DNA of 45,497 nucleotides from Armatimonadota bacterium (lineage in GTDB: Bacteria > Armatimonadota > Hebobacteria > CAIYQO01). A program made the translations under genes and the position numbers. Below are positions 1 through 9,014 of the stretch, one piece after another (the stretch's first letter is position 1; each line of letters begins with the position of its first letter). Below the pieces are notes generated by a model, which was not told where the DNA came from, searched no databases, and saw only the letters and a list, made by a program, of their open reading frames with translations. The stretch lies in the NCBI GenBank assembly GCA_020060775.1, contig JAGUZN010000402.1, forward strand, positions 1 through 45,497, written 5' to 3'.

Positions 1-80
1 GACAACGCCGTGAAGCGGCCGATCACTCTCCTGAATATAAACGTCTGTGTGCCTATCCGCCGTTTCAGCACAATGTCCCC

Positions 81-530
81 TCACGCCGTCAACGACAACA
101 TGGTGAGCTGGGGCGTTGACTGCTGCAGATGCACCAGATCGTGACGCGCGTTCCACCCAAGCCGCCGCCAGAATTGCAGCCCGGCGGCATTATCGTGTAG
201 CACAAAGGCATGACACTTCGCAATGCCCAATTCGCCCAGGCGCGCCAGGCAGCGCTCCACCAACCCGCGCCCCAGGCCCAGACCGCGGAACGCTGGCGCC
301 ACCGCCAGGTGATACACACTGCCGCGGCGTCCGTCATGGCCGCACAACACTGCGCCCACCACCGCCCCCTCGGCAACGGCGACCTGACTGAGCCCGGGAT
401 TATGCGCCAGGAAGCGATCGATTTCCTCGCGGGAATCGGCCGCACTTAGTGCAAGGCCTCCCACGCTCTTCCATAAATAACTCACCTCATTGTAATCGTC
501 AATCGTCATGTCGCGATAGTAGATGCTCAT
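81..530 (-). CDS. GNAT-family N-acetyltransferase
   Basis: Small acetyltransferase of about 149 residues, predicted to move an acetyl group from acetyl-CoA to an unidentified amine. The GNAT fold is shown by the acetyl-CoA pyrophosphate-binding loop RGLGLGRGL, which follows the beta-4 strand VYHLAVAPAF, and by the late motif NAAGLQFWRRLGW (an N-x-x-A-x-x-F/L-W/Y type motif B). Start: two adjacent ATG codons (533 and 530) follow a GGAGG; 530 gives the better spacing. A GTG at 542 lies inside the Shine-Dalgarno stretch and is unlikely. The next gene on the same strand ends 270 bp upstream and a terminator lies between, so this gene is probably transcribed alone. The substrate cannot be read from sequence; RimI-like or small-molecule acetylation are both possible. 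Confidence 0.88.
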   Translation of the reverse strand: MSIYYRDMTIDDYNEVSYLWKSVGGLALSAADSREEIDRFLAHNPGLSQVAVAEGAVVGAVLCGHDGRRGSVYHLAVAPAFRGLGLGRGLVERCLARLGELGIAKCHAFVLHDNAAGLQFWRRLGWNARHDLVHLQQSTPQLTMLSLTA

Positions 531-561
531 CATCTCCTCCACCCTCCTCCTGAGAAGCCGT

Positions 562-590
562 AAAAAAACCCTCCCGGTGCACCGGGAGGG
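562..590 (-). terminator. Rho-independent terminator for the HAD gene
   Basis: A perfect 22-bp palindrome at 569-590 (CCCTCCCGGTG and its complement) is followed on the minus strand by a run of seven T. It lies about 210 bp past the HAD phosphatase stop and just before the GNAT gene, so it should end leftward transcripts. The 601-800 stretch also contains an imperfect hairpin (635-661, CTCCCGTATC with GATACGGGGAG) without a T run. Confidence 0.8.
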
Positions 591-800
591 GAAAGCAAAG
601 TGAACGCACAGCCCCGGATATCACACAGGTATATCTCCCGTATCACGGATGATACGGGGAGTATAGGTAGCCATCTTGTCACAATGTCGGTATGTCATCG
701 TCTTTATAAGCGTCACGATGTGACTGCGCGCTGAGTATACCCGCGCATACTCCAGGTAGTCAAGCCACTGCTGGCGTATTGAACAAACAAATAAGTGTTC

Positions 801-1490
801 TTAATCCTCTTCAATAGCCCATTTGAATCCATCACCTTGCACCCGTCGCAACACGCGCTCGAGCGGTTCATCTTCCAGCGATGTGATCAACAGGTGGGCA
901 TCCGGGAACGCGAGGTGGCGCGTAATGGGATTCGGCACAATCACACAGTACACCCCCGCGCGCGTGGCGGCCAGCATGCCGTTCACCGAATCTTCAAACG
1001 CCACCGCCTCATCTGCCTGTATGCCTGCACGGTCCAGCGCCGTCAGGTACAGGTCGGGCGCGGGCTTCAACCGTTCGGCGTCTTCCGCGCAGATCAGGTG
1101 ATCGAACAGTACGGTCGTCCCGAGTCGGTCCAGGTGGCCGGTCACCCAGTGGCGCGGCGAACTCGACACCACCATGCAGGCCAACCCCAGCCGCCGCGCA
1201 TCGGCAAGATACTGTTCCACCCCGGGCATCAAGCCTTGCTGCGCCAGTAATCCGTGAAACGCCTGTCGGCGCTCAACGCGAATGGTTTCGGGATCCAGTC
1301 CCCCGCCCGCCATGGCCACCAATTCCCGGCACGGGTCATAACTGCCCCAGGCTAACCCGATCGCCGCCGTCCAGCGATCGAACGGCAACTCCTGCCCATG
1401 CCGGGCGTACATCGCGCGCCATGTGTCGTACTCCGGCGTTTCCGTGTCGAAGAGAAGTCCGTCGAAATCAAACAGTAATGCTTTCACCAT
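801..1490 (-). CDS. HAD-superfamily hydrolase, beta-phosphoglucomutase-like
   Basis: Phosphatase or phosphomutase of 229 residues with all four HAD motifs: motif I FDFDG (nucleophile Asp8, general acid Asp10), motif II VVSSSPR (Ser near 110), motif III Lys142 in LKPAPD, and motif IV FEDSVNG (Glu166-Asp167). The helical cap between residues 15 and 80 places it in the beta-phosphoglucomutase / phosphoglycolate phosphatase-like subgroup. Probably cytosolic; no signal peptide. The ATG at 1490 sits beside an inverted repeat (1496-1510). The gene is divergent from carB with a 220-bp gap, and a terminator lies about 210 bp past its stop. Whether it is a mutase or a phosphatase for a sugar or nucleotide phosphate cannot be decided. 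Confidence 0.9.
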   Translation of the reverse strand: MVKALLFDFDGLLFDTETPEYDTWRAMYARHGQELPFDRWTAAIGLAWGSYDPCRELVAMAGGGLDPETIRVERRQAFHGLLAQQGLMPGVEQYLADARRLGLACMVVSSSPRHWVTGHLDRLGTTVLFDHLICAEDAERLKPAPDLYLTALDRAGIQADEAVAFEDSVNGMLAATRAGVYCVIVPNPITRHLAFPDAHLLITSLEDEPLERVLRRVQGDGFKWAIEED

Positions 1491-1495
1491 GGCCC

Positions 1496-1510
1496 CCGTA
1501 TGGTATACGG
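1496..1510. promoter_or_regulatory. Inverted repeat at the HAD start codon
   Basis: A perfect 6-bp inverted repeat, CCGTAT-GGT-ATACGG, lies immediately upstream of the HAD start in the divergent HAD/carB interval. It could be an operator or a leader hairpin. Its half-site contains TACGG, the pentamer clustered at the promoters of paralogs P2 and P4. No function is proven. Confidence 0.35.
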
Positions 1511-1687
1511 ATCAGCCCATTTACGCAAACCCGCAAGCCGCCAACGCTGTTAGCTTAAACGACCTCTCTAACGATCTAGAAGGAATCTGCCGCACGCTTC
1601 GGGAATTAAGAACTGGGCCTCTGTCGCGAAAGGATTGGTCTCCGGCCGCGCAAGGCGCACCCCGTATTCGATCAGCTACCATTCATT

Positions 1688-1708
1688 CTGCTAAAGAGGG
1701 AGTAGCAG
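1688..1708 (+). promoter_or_regulatory. Hairpin presenting the carB Shine-Dalgarno in its loop
   Basis: CTGCTA (1688-1693) pairs perfectly with TAGCAG (1703-1708), leaving the 9-nt loop AAGAGGGAG that holds the carB ribosome-binding site. The stem ends two bases before the ATG at 1711. The Shine-Dalgarno confirms the start; whether the hairpin regulates translation is inference. Confidence 0.5.
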
Positions 1709-1710
1709 TC

Positions 1711-4700
1711 ATGCCCGTTCGCCACGACATCCACAAAGTCCTGATCATTGGCTCTGGCCCCATCATCATCGGTCAGGCCTGCGAGTTCGACTACTCCGGC
1801 ACCCAGGCGTGCAAAGCGCTGCGGGAAGCCGGCTATCAGATCGTGCTCGTGAACTCCAACCCCGCCACTATTATGACGGATCCCAGCACGGCCGATGCGA
1901 CCTATATCGAACCATTGAATGCCGAGAGCCTGGAAAAGATCATCGCCAAAGAACGCCCAGACGCTGTGCTGCCCAACCTGGGTGGGCAAACCGGGCTGAA
2001 CCTGACGGCCGAGCTCAACCGGCTTGGCATCCTTGAGAAGTACGGTGTCCAGGTCATCGGCGTGCAGGCGGATGCCATTGAGCGCGGCGAGGATCGCATC
2101 GCCTTCAAGGAAACGATGAATCTTCTCAACGTGGAGATGCCGCGCAGCGAACCGGCCTTTGCCGTCGATGAGGCTGTGAGTATCGCCCAGCAACTCGGCT
2201 ACCCCGTCGTGGTGCGCCCGGCGTACACGCTCGGGGGCTGGGGCGGCGGCATCGCCTGGAACATCGAAGAGCTGCAGACCATCGCCTCCCGCGGGATTGC
2301 TGCCAGCCTCGTCGGCCAGGTGCTCATCGAAGAGTCCGTGCTCGGCTGGGAAGAGTTGGAACTGGAGGTCGTACGCGACAGCAAAGGGCAGATGATCACC
2401 GTCTGCTTCATCGAGAACGTCGATCCCATGGGCGTCCATACTGGCGACAGCTACTGCGTGGCCCCCATGCTCACCGTTCCTCCTTCGCTGCAAAAGCGGC
2501 TGCAGGATATCTCCTACCGCATTGTCGAGGCCATCGGCGTCATCGGCGGCACCAACGTGCAGTTCGCCCACGACCCGAAGACCGACCGCATCGTCGTCAT
2601 TGAAATCAACCCGCGCACTTCCCGCTCTTCCGCGCTCGCCTCCAAGGCCACCGGCTTCCCCATTGCGCTCATCTCTGCCAAGCTGGCGGCCGGGCTCACG
2701 CTGGACGAACTCCCCTACTGGCGCGATGGCTCGCTGGAGCGCTATACACCGTCCGGCGAGTATGTCGTCGTGAAATTCGCGCGCTGGGCCTTCGAAAAAT
2801 TCCCCGGTTCCATTGATCAGCTCGGCACGCAGATGCGCGCCGTCGGTGAAGTGATGAGCATCGGCAAGAACTACAAAGAGGCCCTGCAGAAAGCCATCCG
2901 CTCGCTGGAAATCGGGCGGTATGGCCTGGGATTCGCCAAAAACTTCCATGATCTGCCATTGGATGAATTGCGCAAGCGGCTGGCCGTCCCCACCTCCGAA
3001 CGGCAGTTCCTCATGTATGAAGCGCTGCGTAAAGGCATGACCGTCGATGAATTGTTCGAGTTGACGCATATCGGCAAATGGTTCATCACCCAGATGCAGG
3101 AACTCGTCACCCTCGAAGAGCAGATCCTGCAGTACAAAGGGCAGTTGCCGCCTGATGACCTCCTCATCCAGGCGAAACGCGACGGCTTTGCCGATAAGTA
3201 CCTGGGGAAAATCCTCGACATCCCCGAGGCCACCATCCGCGAGCGGCGCATCGCGTTGGGCCTGCAGCAAGCTTGGGAAGCCGTGCCGGTGAGTGGGGCG
3301 GATGCCGCCTACTACTTCTCGACCTACAACGCCCCGGATTCCGTGCCGGTCTCTCCCAATAAGAAAATCATGATCCTTGGTGGCGGCCCCAACCGCATCG
3401 GCCAGGGCATCGAATTCGACTACACCTGCGTGCATGCCGCCTTTGCGCTGCGCGAACTTGGGTACGAATCGATCATGGTCAACTGCAACCCCGAAACGGT
3501 CTCCACCGACTACGATACCTCGAACAAATTATACTTCGAGCCCTTGACCGTCGAAGACGTGTTGAGTATTTACAAAAAAGAACAGCCGGAGGGCGTCATC
3601 GTCCAGTTCGGCGGACAAACCCCGCTGAACATCGCTGCCGAGTTGGAGCGCGCTGGCGTCAAGATCCTCGGCACCTCGCCCGAGAGTATCGACCTGGCGG
3701 AAGATCGCGAACGCTTCGCCGCCATGATGCAGAAACTCGGCATCCCCCAGCCCGCCCATGGCATGGCCAGTTCACTGCCGGAAGCCCTCGCCGTGGCCGA
3801 GCGCATCGGCTACCCGCTGATGGTGCGCCCGTCGTATGTTCTCGGGGGGCGCGGCATGGAAGTGGTCTACGACGGAGAGATGCTCACCCGCTACGTGCAG
3901 GCTGCGGTGGAACTCTCGCCGGAACGTCCGATCCTCATCGACAAGTTCCTGGAGAACGCCATCGAGGCAGAAGCCGATGCCATCGCCGACGGCGTCACCG
4001 CCTTCGTGCCCTCCGTAATGGAGCATATCGAACTGGCTGGCATCCACTCCGGCGACAGCGCCTGCTCGATTCCGCCGGTGACCATCGCCCAGCGGCACCT
4101 GGCAACGATTGAGGAATATACCCGCCGCATCGCCGTCGAACTGGGCGTGGTCGGGCTTATGAACATCCAGTATGCCATCGCCAATGACACCGTATATGTG
4201 TTGGAGGCGAACCCGCGCGCCTCGCGCACCGTGCCCATCGTCTCCAAAGTGACCGGCGTCTCCATGGCGCGCATCGCCACTCAGGTCATGCTCGGGCAAT
4301 CGCTGACTTCGCTTGACCTGCATCCGCGCGAGTATGCGCACTTCGGCGTCAAAGAATCGGTCTTCCCCTTCAATATGTTCCCCGAAGTGGACCCACTGCT
4401 CGGCCCGGAAATGCGCTCCACCGGAGAAGCCCTCGGCCTGGCCGATAGCTTCGGACTCGCCTTCTACAAGGCCCAGGCCGCCGTCGGTTTCCGTTTGCCC
4501 ACCGAGGGCGCCGTGCTGGTCACCGTGGCCGAGCGCGATAAGGACACCGTGCTGCCCGCCGTGCGCCAGCTCGCCGAGATGGGCTTCGATATCGTGGCCA
4601 CCGCCGGCACCGCCGACTTCCTCGCTCGCCACGGCATTAGCGCCCGCGTCATCAACAAACTGCATGAAGGCCGACCACACCTGGTGGATGAGATGGCCAA

Positions 4701-4926
4701 CAAAACGATCAACCTGGTCATCAATACCCCGGCAGGCAAAGATAGCCTCCACGACGACAGCTACATCCGCAAAGCGGCCATCAAATACAAGATTCCCTAC
4801 GTCACCACCGCTGCGGCCGCCCTCGCCGCCGCACAGGGCATCGCCGCCGCGCGACAGTGCTCCTCCATCGTCAAATCGCTGCAGGCCTATCACCAGGAAG
4901 TTACCGTGAAGGCCTCCATCCCCTGA
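1711..4926 (+). CDS. carB: Carbamoyl-phosphate synthase large subunit
   Basis: Makes carbamoyl phosphate from bicarbonate, ATP and the ammonia channelled from the small subunit, feeding pyrimidine and arginine synthesis. The 1071-residue product is the usual length for the family. It shows the duplicated layout: a first ATP-grasp half starting with VLIIGSGPIIIGQACEFDYS, an oligomerisation region, a second ATP-grasp half starting with IMILGGGPNRIGQGIEFDYT, and a C-terminal MGS-like allosteric domain (about residues 930-1071). The ATG at 1711 is chosen because AGAGGGAG precedes it and the family N-terminus begins there; open frame continues upstream to 1423 but is not homologous. carA is not adjacent: the amidotransferase at 32790 is of the TrpG/PabA type. 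A hairpin follows the stop. Confidence 0.98.
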   Translation: MPVRHDIHKVLIIGSGPIIIGQACEFDYSGTQACKALREAGYQIVLVNSNPATIMTDPSTADATYIEPLNAESLEKIIAKERPDAVLPNLGGQTGLNLTAELNRLGILEKYGVQVIGVQADAIERGEDRIAFKETMNLLNVEMPRSEPAFAVDEAVSIAQQLGYPVVVRPAYTLGGWGGGIAWNIEELQTIASRGIAASLVGQVLIEESVLGWEELELEVVRDSKGQMITVCFIENVDPMGVHTGDSYCVAPMLTVPPSLQKRLQDISYRIVEAIGVIGGTNVQFAHDPKTDRIVVIEINPRTSRSSALASKATGFPIALISAKLAAGLTLDELPYWRDGSLERYTPSGEYVVVKFARWAFEKFPGSIDQLGTQMRAVGEVMSIGKNYKEALQKAIRSLEIGRYGLGFAKNFHDLPLDELRKRLAVPTSERQFLMYEALRKGMTVDELFELTHIGKWFITQMQELVTLEEQILQYKGQLPPDDLLIQAKRDGFADKYLGKILDIPEATIRERRIALGLQQAWEAVPVSGADAAYYFSTYNAPDSVPVSPNKKIMILGGGPNRIGQGIEFDYTCVHAAFALRELGYESIMVNCNPETVSTDYDTSNKLYFEPLTVEDVLSIYKKEQPEGVIVQFGGQTPLNIAAELERAGVKILGTSPESIDLAEDRERFAAMMQKLGIPQPAHGMASSLPEALAVAERIGYPLMVRPSYVLGGRGMEVVYDGEMLTRYVQAAVELSPERPILIDKFLENAIEAEADAIADGVTAFVPSVMEHIELAGIHSGDSACSIPPVTIAQRHLATIEEYTRRIAVELGVVGLMNIQYAIANDTVYVLEANPRASRTVPIVSKVTGVSMARIATQVMLGQSLTSLDLHPREYAHFGVKESVFPFNMFPEVDPLLGPEMRSTGEALGLADSFGLAFYKAQAAVGFRLPTEGAVLVTVAERDKDTVLPAVRQLAEMGFDIVATAGTADFLARHGISARVINKLHEGRPHLVDEMANKTINLVINTPAGKDSLHDDSYIRKAAIKYKIPYVTTAAAALAAAQGIAAARQCSSIVKSLQAYHQEVTVKASIP

Positions 4927-4947
4927 AAGGCCTTGAGAAACGAACGC

Positions 4948-4986
4948 TGACCGACCTGGTCACGCATGAGGTGGCCGGGTCGGTCA
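4948..4986 (+). terminator. Long hairpin after carB
   Basis: Two 16-nt arms (4948-4963 and 4971-4986, starting TGACCGACC and ending GGTCGGTCA) pair along their full length with two G-U wobbles and a 7-nt loop, 22 bp past the carB stop. The following bases are not a clean T run, so it may be a weak terminator or a 3'-end stabiliser. It lies between convergent carB and P1 and could serve both. Confidence 0.6.
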
Positions 4987-5057
4987 CTGTTATGGTTAGT
5001 GAAACGTATTCATCCCATCGGAGTATAGGGCGCGTCAGAGCATCACTTCGACATCGC

Positions 5058-8000
5058 TCAACGCTTCAACCATAGGCATCGGAAGTCCTGCGCCCCAACA
5101 GTCAGCGGCTGCTGCCGATCCAGCACGGTGCCGGTTTCCGCATCGACTAATTGCCAGGGCTCCTCGAGCCACCGTGCGGTCGCAAACGTCGGCGTCACGC
5201 GTTGCTCTTGCTTGGTGAAGTTGGTGAGATAGACAAGAATGCCGCCCCAGGGACGCACGTAGTAACTGGCTTTACAACTATCAGGCACGGCCAGTAAGCC
5301 GCGGGCTTCATCAGTCCAGTAGCCATAAAACCGGCAATCGTCCGCATCGATGCCAAACGCAACTTCAATACGACGGAAGCTCTCGAGCACAGCGGTGTTA
5401 AGGTGTGCCGGCCATATCCAGGGATCGAACAGCTTCAAACAGGCGAGGGCGTTGCGCGTCGCGGCTGTGCCTTTCAACAGTTCGGGCGATTTAATCATCG
5501 GCAACCACCCGTTATTCGCGCCCCACGACCCCGCCCCGATCACTTCCTGCGCGACGAGCGGGTAGTACTCCATATGGTTATATTGGGTCTCTCGCGTATC
5601 ATGCTCGCCATCAATGAGTAGATCGGCAAAGCTGAAGGCGGCGGGCTGCATGGTCGACGTCTTGTGAATGCTGATATACGGTCGCACACTGCCGTGTTTG
5701 TCAGCGATGACCGCAATGCGCTTCAGCAGTTCCCGCATCTGCAGGCTACGATACACCCCCTGTATCGCCCCATCCTCACGCTGGTACGCCCCTGGCGCGT
5801 GCTGGATATTCCGATCAATATTCGGATACGAATTGTCAATATATACGCCGCCGAGATACGCGTGCTCGATCCACTGCGCGATCTGATGCACGGCATAGTC
5901 CACCCGGCTGGGCAACAGCGAGCATGCAAACGAGGTATAACGATTGATATCCGATCCGTAGATTTTATAGGGCATAATCGAGCGGCCCTCGGTATAGTAG
6001 GACATCGGGGCGTCGCCCCACTCGTGTTTCATCGCAGGTGCGACGGACTCCGCGAGATTATGCAGGTTGCCGGCCATGTAGAGCTGGGTGAATTTGCCCT
6101 GAGTTTTGTACGCGCGGAAATAGTCGGCGGCAAAGACGAAATCGCGGCATTCCAGGCTCTGCGACCCGGTTTCAAAGGGGTTGCCAAATCCCATGATTCC
6201 CATGGAAAACCGCACGTTCGCGCCCGTCACGCGCGGTCGCACGGGCGTGGCGAGCAGGCCAAAGCGCAGATGCCGCGGCTCGGTCAAGCTCGTGGGTTTG
6301 GCGATGACATGAATATTCAGCACCATCACCTCATCCTGCCGGGTGATGGTGTAACAGGGCGTCTGCGCATCATGGCTCCACCCCTGATCGCTGTCGGCGA
6401 ACCAGTTGATGCCGTATGTCGCATTCCCCAACCATATCGACGGAAGGAAATTGCCGATGACACGTGGAGATTGAACCTTGATGCTGGACCAGACCAGGCC
6501 GTCACCCGGCGGGAAATAGTACGATGTCGGGTAGCGATTACGATAGGTGCTGGCCGGGGTCCAGTCCGATACTTTCAGATCGACATACCCCTCTTGCGGC
6601 TTCTCCATCATGTACAGCGTCGGAGCCATGTGGTCGCCCGCAGTGTGGAAGTAACGAATTTCCTTCAACGGGATGCGGAGCGTGAGCGCCGTGAGCGTCG
6701 CCGGGGTCTTGCCGACAGGCTGAACGACAACATCGTACAGCAGCATGCCGTCGTACTCGAACACCGCATCGGCGTTGACTACCAGCGTATCAAACCGGGT
6801 GCTGCCGGAAAAACGCACGCAATCCTCACTACGTTCCGTCACGCGCAACGCGCTGTCGCGCCCCGGCTTCGCCCCGTGTCCGTCATCCGCCACCCAGTGA
6901 ATCGGCTCCGCCAACACCTCCTGTCCGGCAGAAACGATGCGGCGGGGCAATCCCGATCCGCTCACCTGGTATGTGCGGCCCCAGCAGGTCATCTGATCAC
7001 CCTTCGAGGTAATGGGTGCAAATGGCGGAATCACTGTGCGCTCTTTGCCGACCGCATTGCCCAACCAGGGCATGTCGATCACCTGGAAGCTGCCGCTCGC
7101 CTCATCCTGCACCGTGCCGTCCTGGCCATACAGGGCGACCTCGACCCGATACGTCCCCTTCCCCGGCGGCGTGAAGGGCAGCGTCACATGTCCGGTATCA
7201 TCCTCGACACGGATCTGGTCAATCCGTCCGTCGAAAAGAGCCGGCCCCCGTTCGGCCTGCGCATCGTGGGCAATGCGCAGTTGAGCATGACTGTACGAAG
7301 CGCCCTCCATCGCCTCCTGCCGCGCCTGCATGCCGAAGAGTCGCACGTTGACCTTGTGCTGCGCCGGATAATACTCGATCTGGCTGCGGAATTTCGCCGT
7401 CGTGTCGATCCTGGCGGCCTGGCCGATATTATCGGCGTTATAATGCACGGCATGTTGAAACACCGTCGCGGCGGCATCGTCGATGATGTGCAGCGAAACG
7501 TCCAGTTGACGCTCGGCTCTGGGGTGACGCGGCAACAGCAGCTGTCGCTCCTGCTGCGGGGTGAGCGATACCGGCTCGCTGATGGCGGACTCCGCCGCTC
7601 CCCGGCGTTGCACATCGACCTTGAAGCGCTGTGCGCCTGTCGTGACATTGCGGATACCCACACGGCAATCGATGCCGCTCGACTCGGCCTGCGGGGAGCA
7701 GGCCAGAGTCACCGCCGGCGCCTGCTCGGTAAGCAGGCAGGTCACCATGTTCGAAAAATCCGTATAACCAAGTCCCGTCACGGAGGCGAAATCGACGGGC
7801 AGCTTCAAATTGCGGCAAACGTTCAGCCCGAATGCTTCATCCGGTCGTAACCCGACCGACGCCAGCGGAATCGCCACTTCCATCACCAAACGGCCGTCGT
7901 CATACGAGCGAGCCCACTGAAAACCCGCGCACTCCCACTCCACCTCGTTTTGTCCGGTGGATTTCCTGATCGCCTGGTCAAAAATCACGCCGGCGGTATT

Positions 8001-9014
8001 GATGATGATCTGGTACACCACGTTCGGGCTGTCCTGCCGGCTAAAACTCGGATTGATGAACAACTCCAGCGATTCATCTTCCCAGACATTGCCGTCGCGC
8101 CCGCGCACCGTATTGAGAAATCCCCCGGCACGGCGGTCAAAGATGGCGGCCAGGTACAAATGCGCGGTGTCCGCTGTCAACCGGATGTCCGTCTGACGCT
8201 CGACCAGTGCCTGTTGCATGATATCCATGAAACCGCCCTGGATAATGACCGCCGCCTGCCACTCCTCCCGTCCCAACTTCCCATCGACGACAACCGGCGT
8301 GCGGTTCACCGGAATGTGCCAGCGGCCGTGGAACGACTTCTGGGCTGACGTTACCTTGGGGTCAACAACGGCGACGGTCAACTGGTCAATCTCGGCAGCC
8401 TCAGCCACAATGCCAACCTTGGCAAACGAGGCGGCATGCCATGGCGTCATGGACACCACGCCGCTGTACTCCCGCCACTCGCCATCCAACGGGGTGTCGA
8501 CCACATCGGCGATATAATCGATGAGCTTGCAGTCGGCCTGGGTATACTGGTATAAGCGCAATGCAACCCGGCTGTCCTGCGCCGTACCGCGGGCGTAGAA
8601 CGTAACCCGCAACGTCTTCTTGGCCAACTCGCGCATGGGCGCGCTGGTCACCACCTCCCCGGTCAGCCCCAACAAATACTGGCCGAATATCACACGTTGA
8701 TCATCCGCAACCGTGACCTTCACAGCTTTCCCGAGCTTTCCACGAGTCGCTTTGAGTGACCAACCTTGCGGGATTTCTGCGTGACCGATGTCGGTGTCAG
8801 CCGACGGATGCCATATTTCGAATCCCGGGTTCACCGCCAGGTTTGTGAAGTCTGACGCCGTAATGGGCTGGGAGGGGTGTGCTGAGTCTTCAGCAAGCTT
8901 GGCATATGCGTCTTTACCGGTTAGCCCCTTCGTGCTTGACGCAACGGCCTGTTGTCCTGGACACACCATGATCAGTACAAACATCCCACACATAACTCGA
9001 AAAAATACCAGCAT
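5058..9014 (-). CDS. Giant secreted glycoside-hydrolase-like protein, paralog P1
   Basis: Predicted exported polysaccharide-active protein of 1318 residues. A signal peptide (about 1-27) is followed by a CBM4/9-like jelly roll (about 45-215, motif AVNPGFE), a CBM9-like domain (about 240-420, VVDGKLGREEW), Ig-like sandwiches, a conserved region with CWGRTY near 677 and EYDGM near 755, a barrel-like domain (about 935-1200) and a C-terminal beta domain. The barrel holds GVYIDN (Asp1060), a His at 1117 and IDGE (Glu1137), the positions shared with P2-P4 and predicted to be catalytic. I recall such proteins being annotated as DUF6067 or GH123-like; this is unchecked. Unlike the others, P1 has a jelly roll instead of an N-terminal LamG domain and lies apart from them. 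The start at 9014 has only a weak AAAGG upstream. Substrate unknown. Confidence 0.85.
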   Translation of the reverse strand: MLVFFRVMCGMFVLIMVCPGQQAVASSTKGLTGKDAYAKLAEDSAHPSQPITASDFTNLAVNPGFEIWHPSADTDIGHAEIPQGWSLKATRGKLGKAVKVTVADDQRVIFGQYLLGLTGEVVTSAPMRELAKKTLRVTFYARGTAQDSRVALRLYQYTQADCKLIDYIADVVDTPLDGEWREYSGVVSMTPWHAASFAKVGIVAEAAEIDQLTVAVVDPKVTSAQKSFHGRWHIPVNRTPVVVDGKLGREEWQAAVIIQGGFMDIMQQALVERQTDIRLTADTAHLYLAAIFDRRAGGFLNTVRGRDGNVWEDESLELFINPSFSRQDSPNVVYQIIINTAGVIFDQAIRKSTGQNEVEWECAGFQWARSYDDGRLVMEVAIPLASVGLRPDEAFGLNVCRNLKLPVDFASVTGLGYTDFSNMVTCLLTEQAPAVTLACSPQAESSGIDCRVGIRNVTTGAQRFKVDVQRRGAAESAISEPVSLTPQQERQLLLPRHPRAERQLDVSLHIIDDAAATVFQHAVHYNADNIGQAARIDTTAKFRSQIEYYPAQHKVNVRLFGMQARQEAMEGASYSHAQLRIAHDAQAERGPALFDGRIDQIRVEDDTGHVTLPFTPPGKGTYRVEVALYGQDGTVQDEASGSFQVIDMPWLGNAVGKERTVIPPFAPITSKGDQMTCWGRTYQVSGSGLPRRIVSAGQEVLAEPIHWVADDGHGAKPGRDSALRVTERSEDCVRFSGSTRFDTLVVNADAVFEYDGMLLYDVVVQPVGKTPATLTALTLRIPLKEIRYFHTAGDHMAPTLYMMEKPQEGYVDLKVSDWTPASTYRNRYPTSYYFPPGDGLVWSSIKVQSPRVIGNFLPSIWLGNATYGINWFADSDQGWSHDAQTPCYTITRQDEVMVLNIHVIAKPTSLTEPRHLRFGLLATPVRPRVTGANVRFSMGIMGFGNPFETGSQSLECRDFVFAADYFRAYKTQGKFTQLYMAGNLHNLAESVAPAMKHEWGDAPMSYYTEGRSIMPYKIYGSDINRYTSFACSLLPSRVDYAVHQIAQWIEHAYLGGVYIDNSYPNIDRNIQHAPGAYQREDGAIQGVYRSLQMRELLKRIAVIADKHGSVRPYISIHKTSTMQPAAFSFADLLIDGEHDTRETQYNHMEYYPLVAQEVIGAGSWGANNGWLPMIKSPELLKGTAATRNALACLKLFDPWIWPAHLNTAVLESFRRIEVAFGIDADDCRFYGYWTDEARGLLAVPDSCKASYYVRPWGGILVYLTNFTKQEQRVTPTFATARWLEEPWQLVDAETGTVLDRQQPLTVGAQDFRCLWLKR

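Noticed and set aside
1672..3435. 587-codon minus-strand open frame antisense to carB
   Set aside because: carB on the plus strand is unmistakable; the antisense frame is a codon-bias shadow.
5664..7850. 728-codon plus-strand open frame antisense to P1
   Set aside because: It is the complement shadow of a GC-rich coding region. The minus-strand product has a signal peptide, recognisable domains and conserved motifs shared with three paralogs; the shadow is Arg/His/Pro-rich with no domain.
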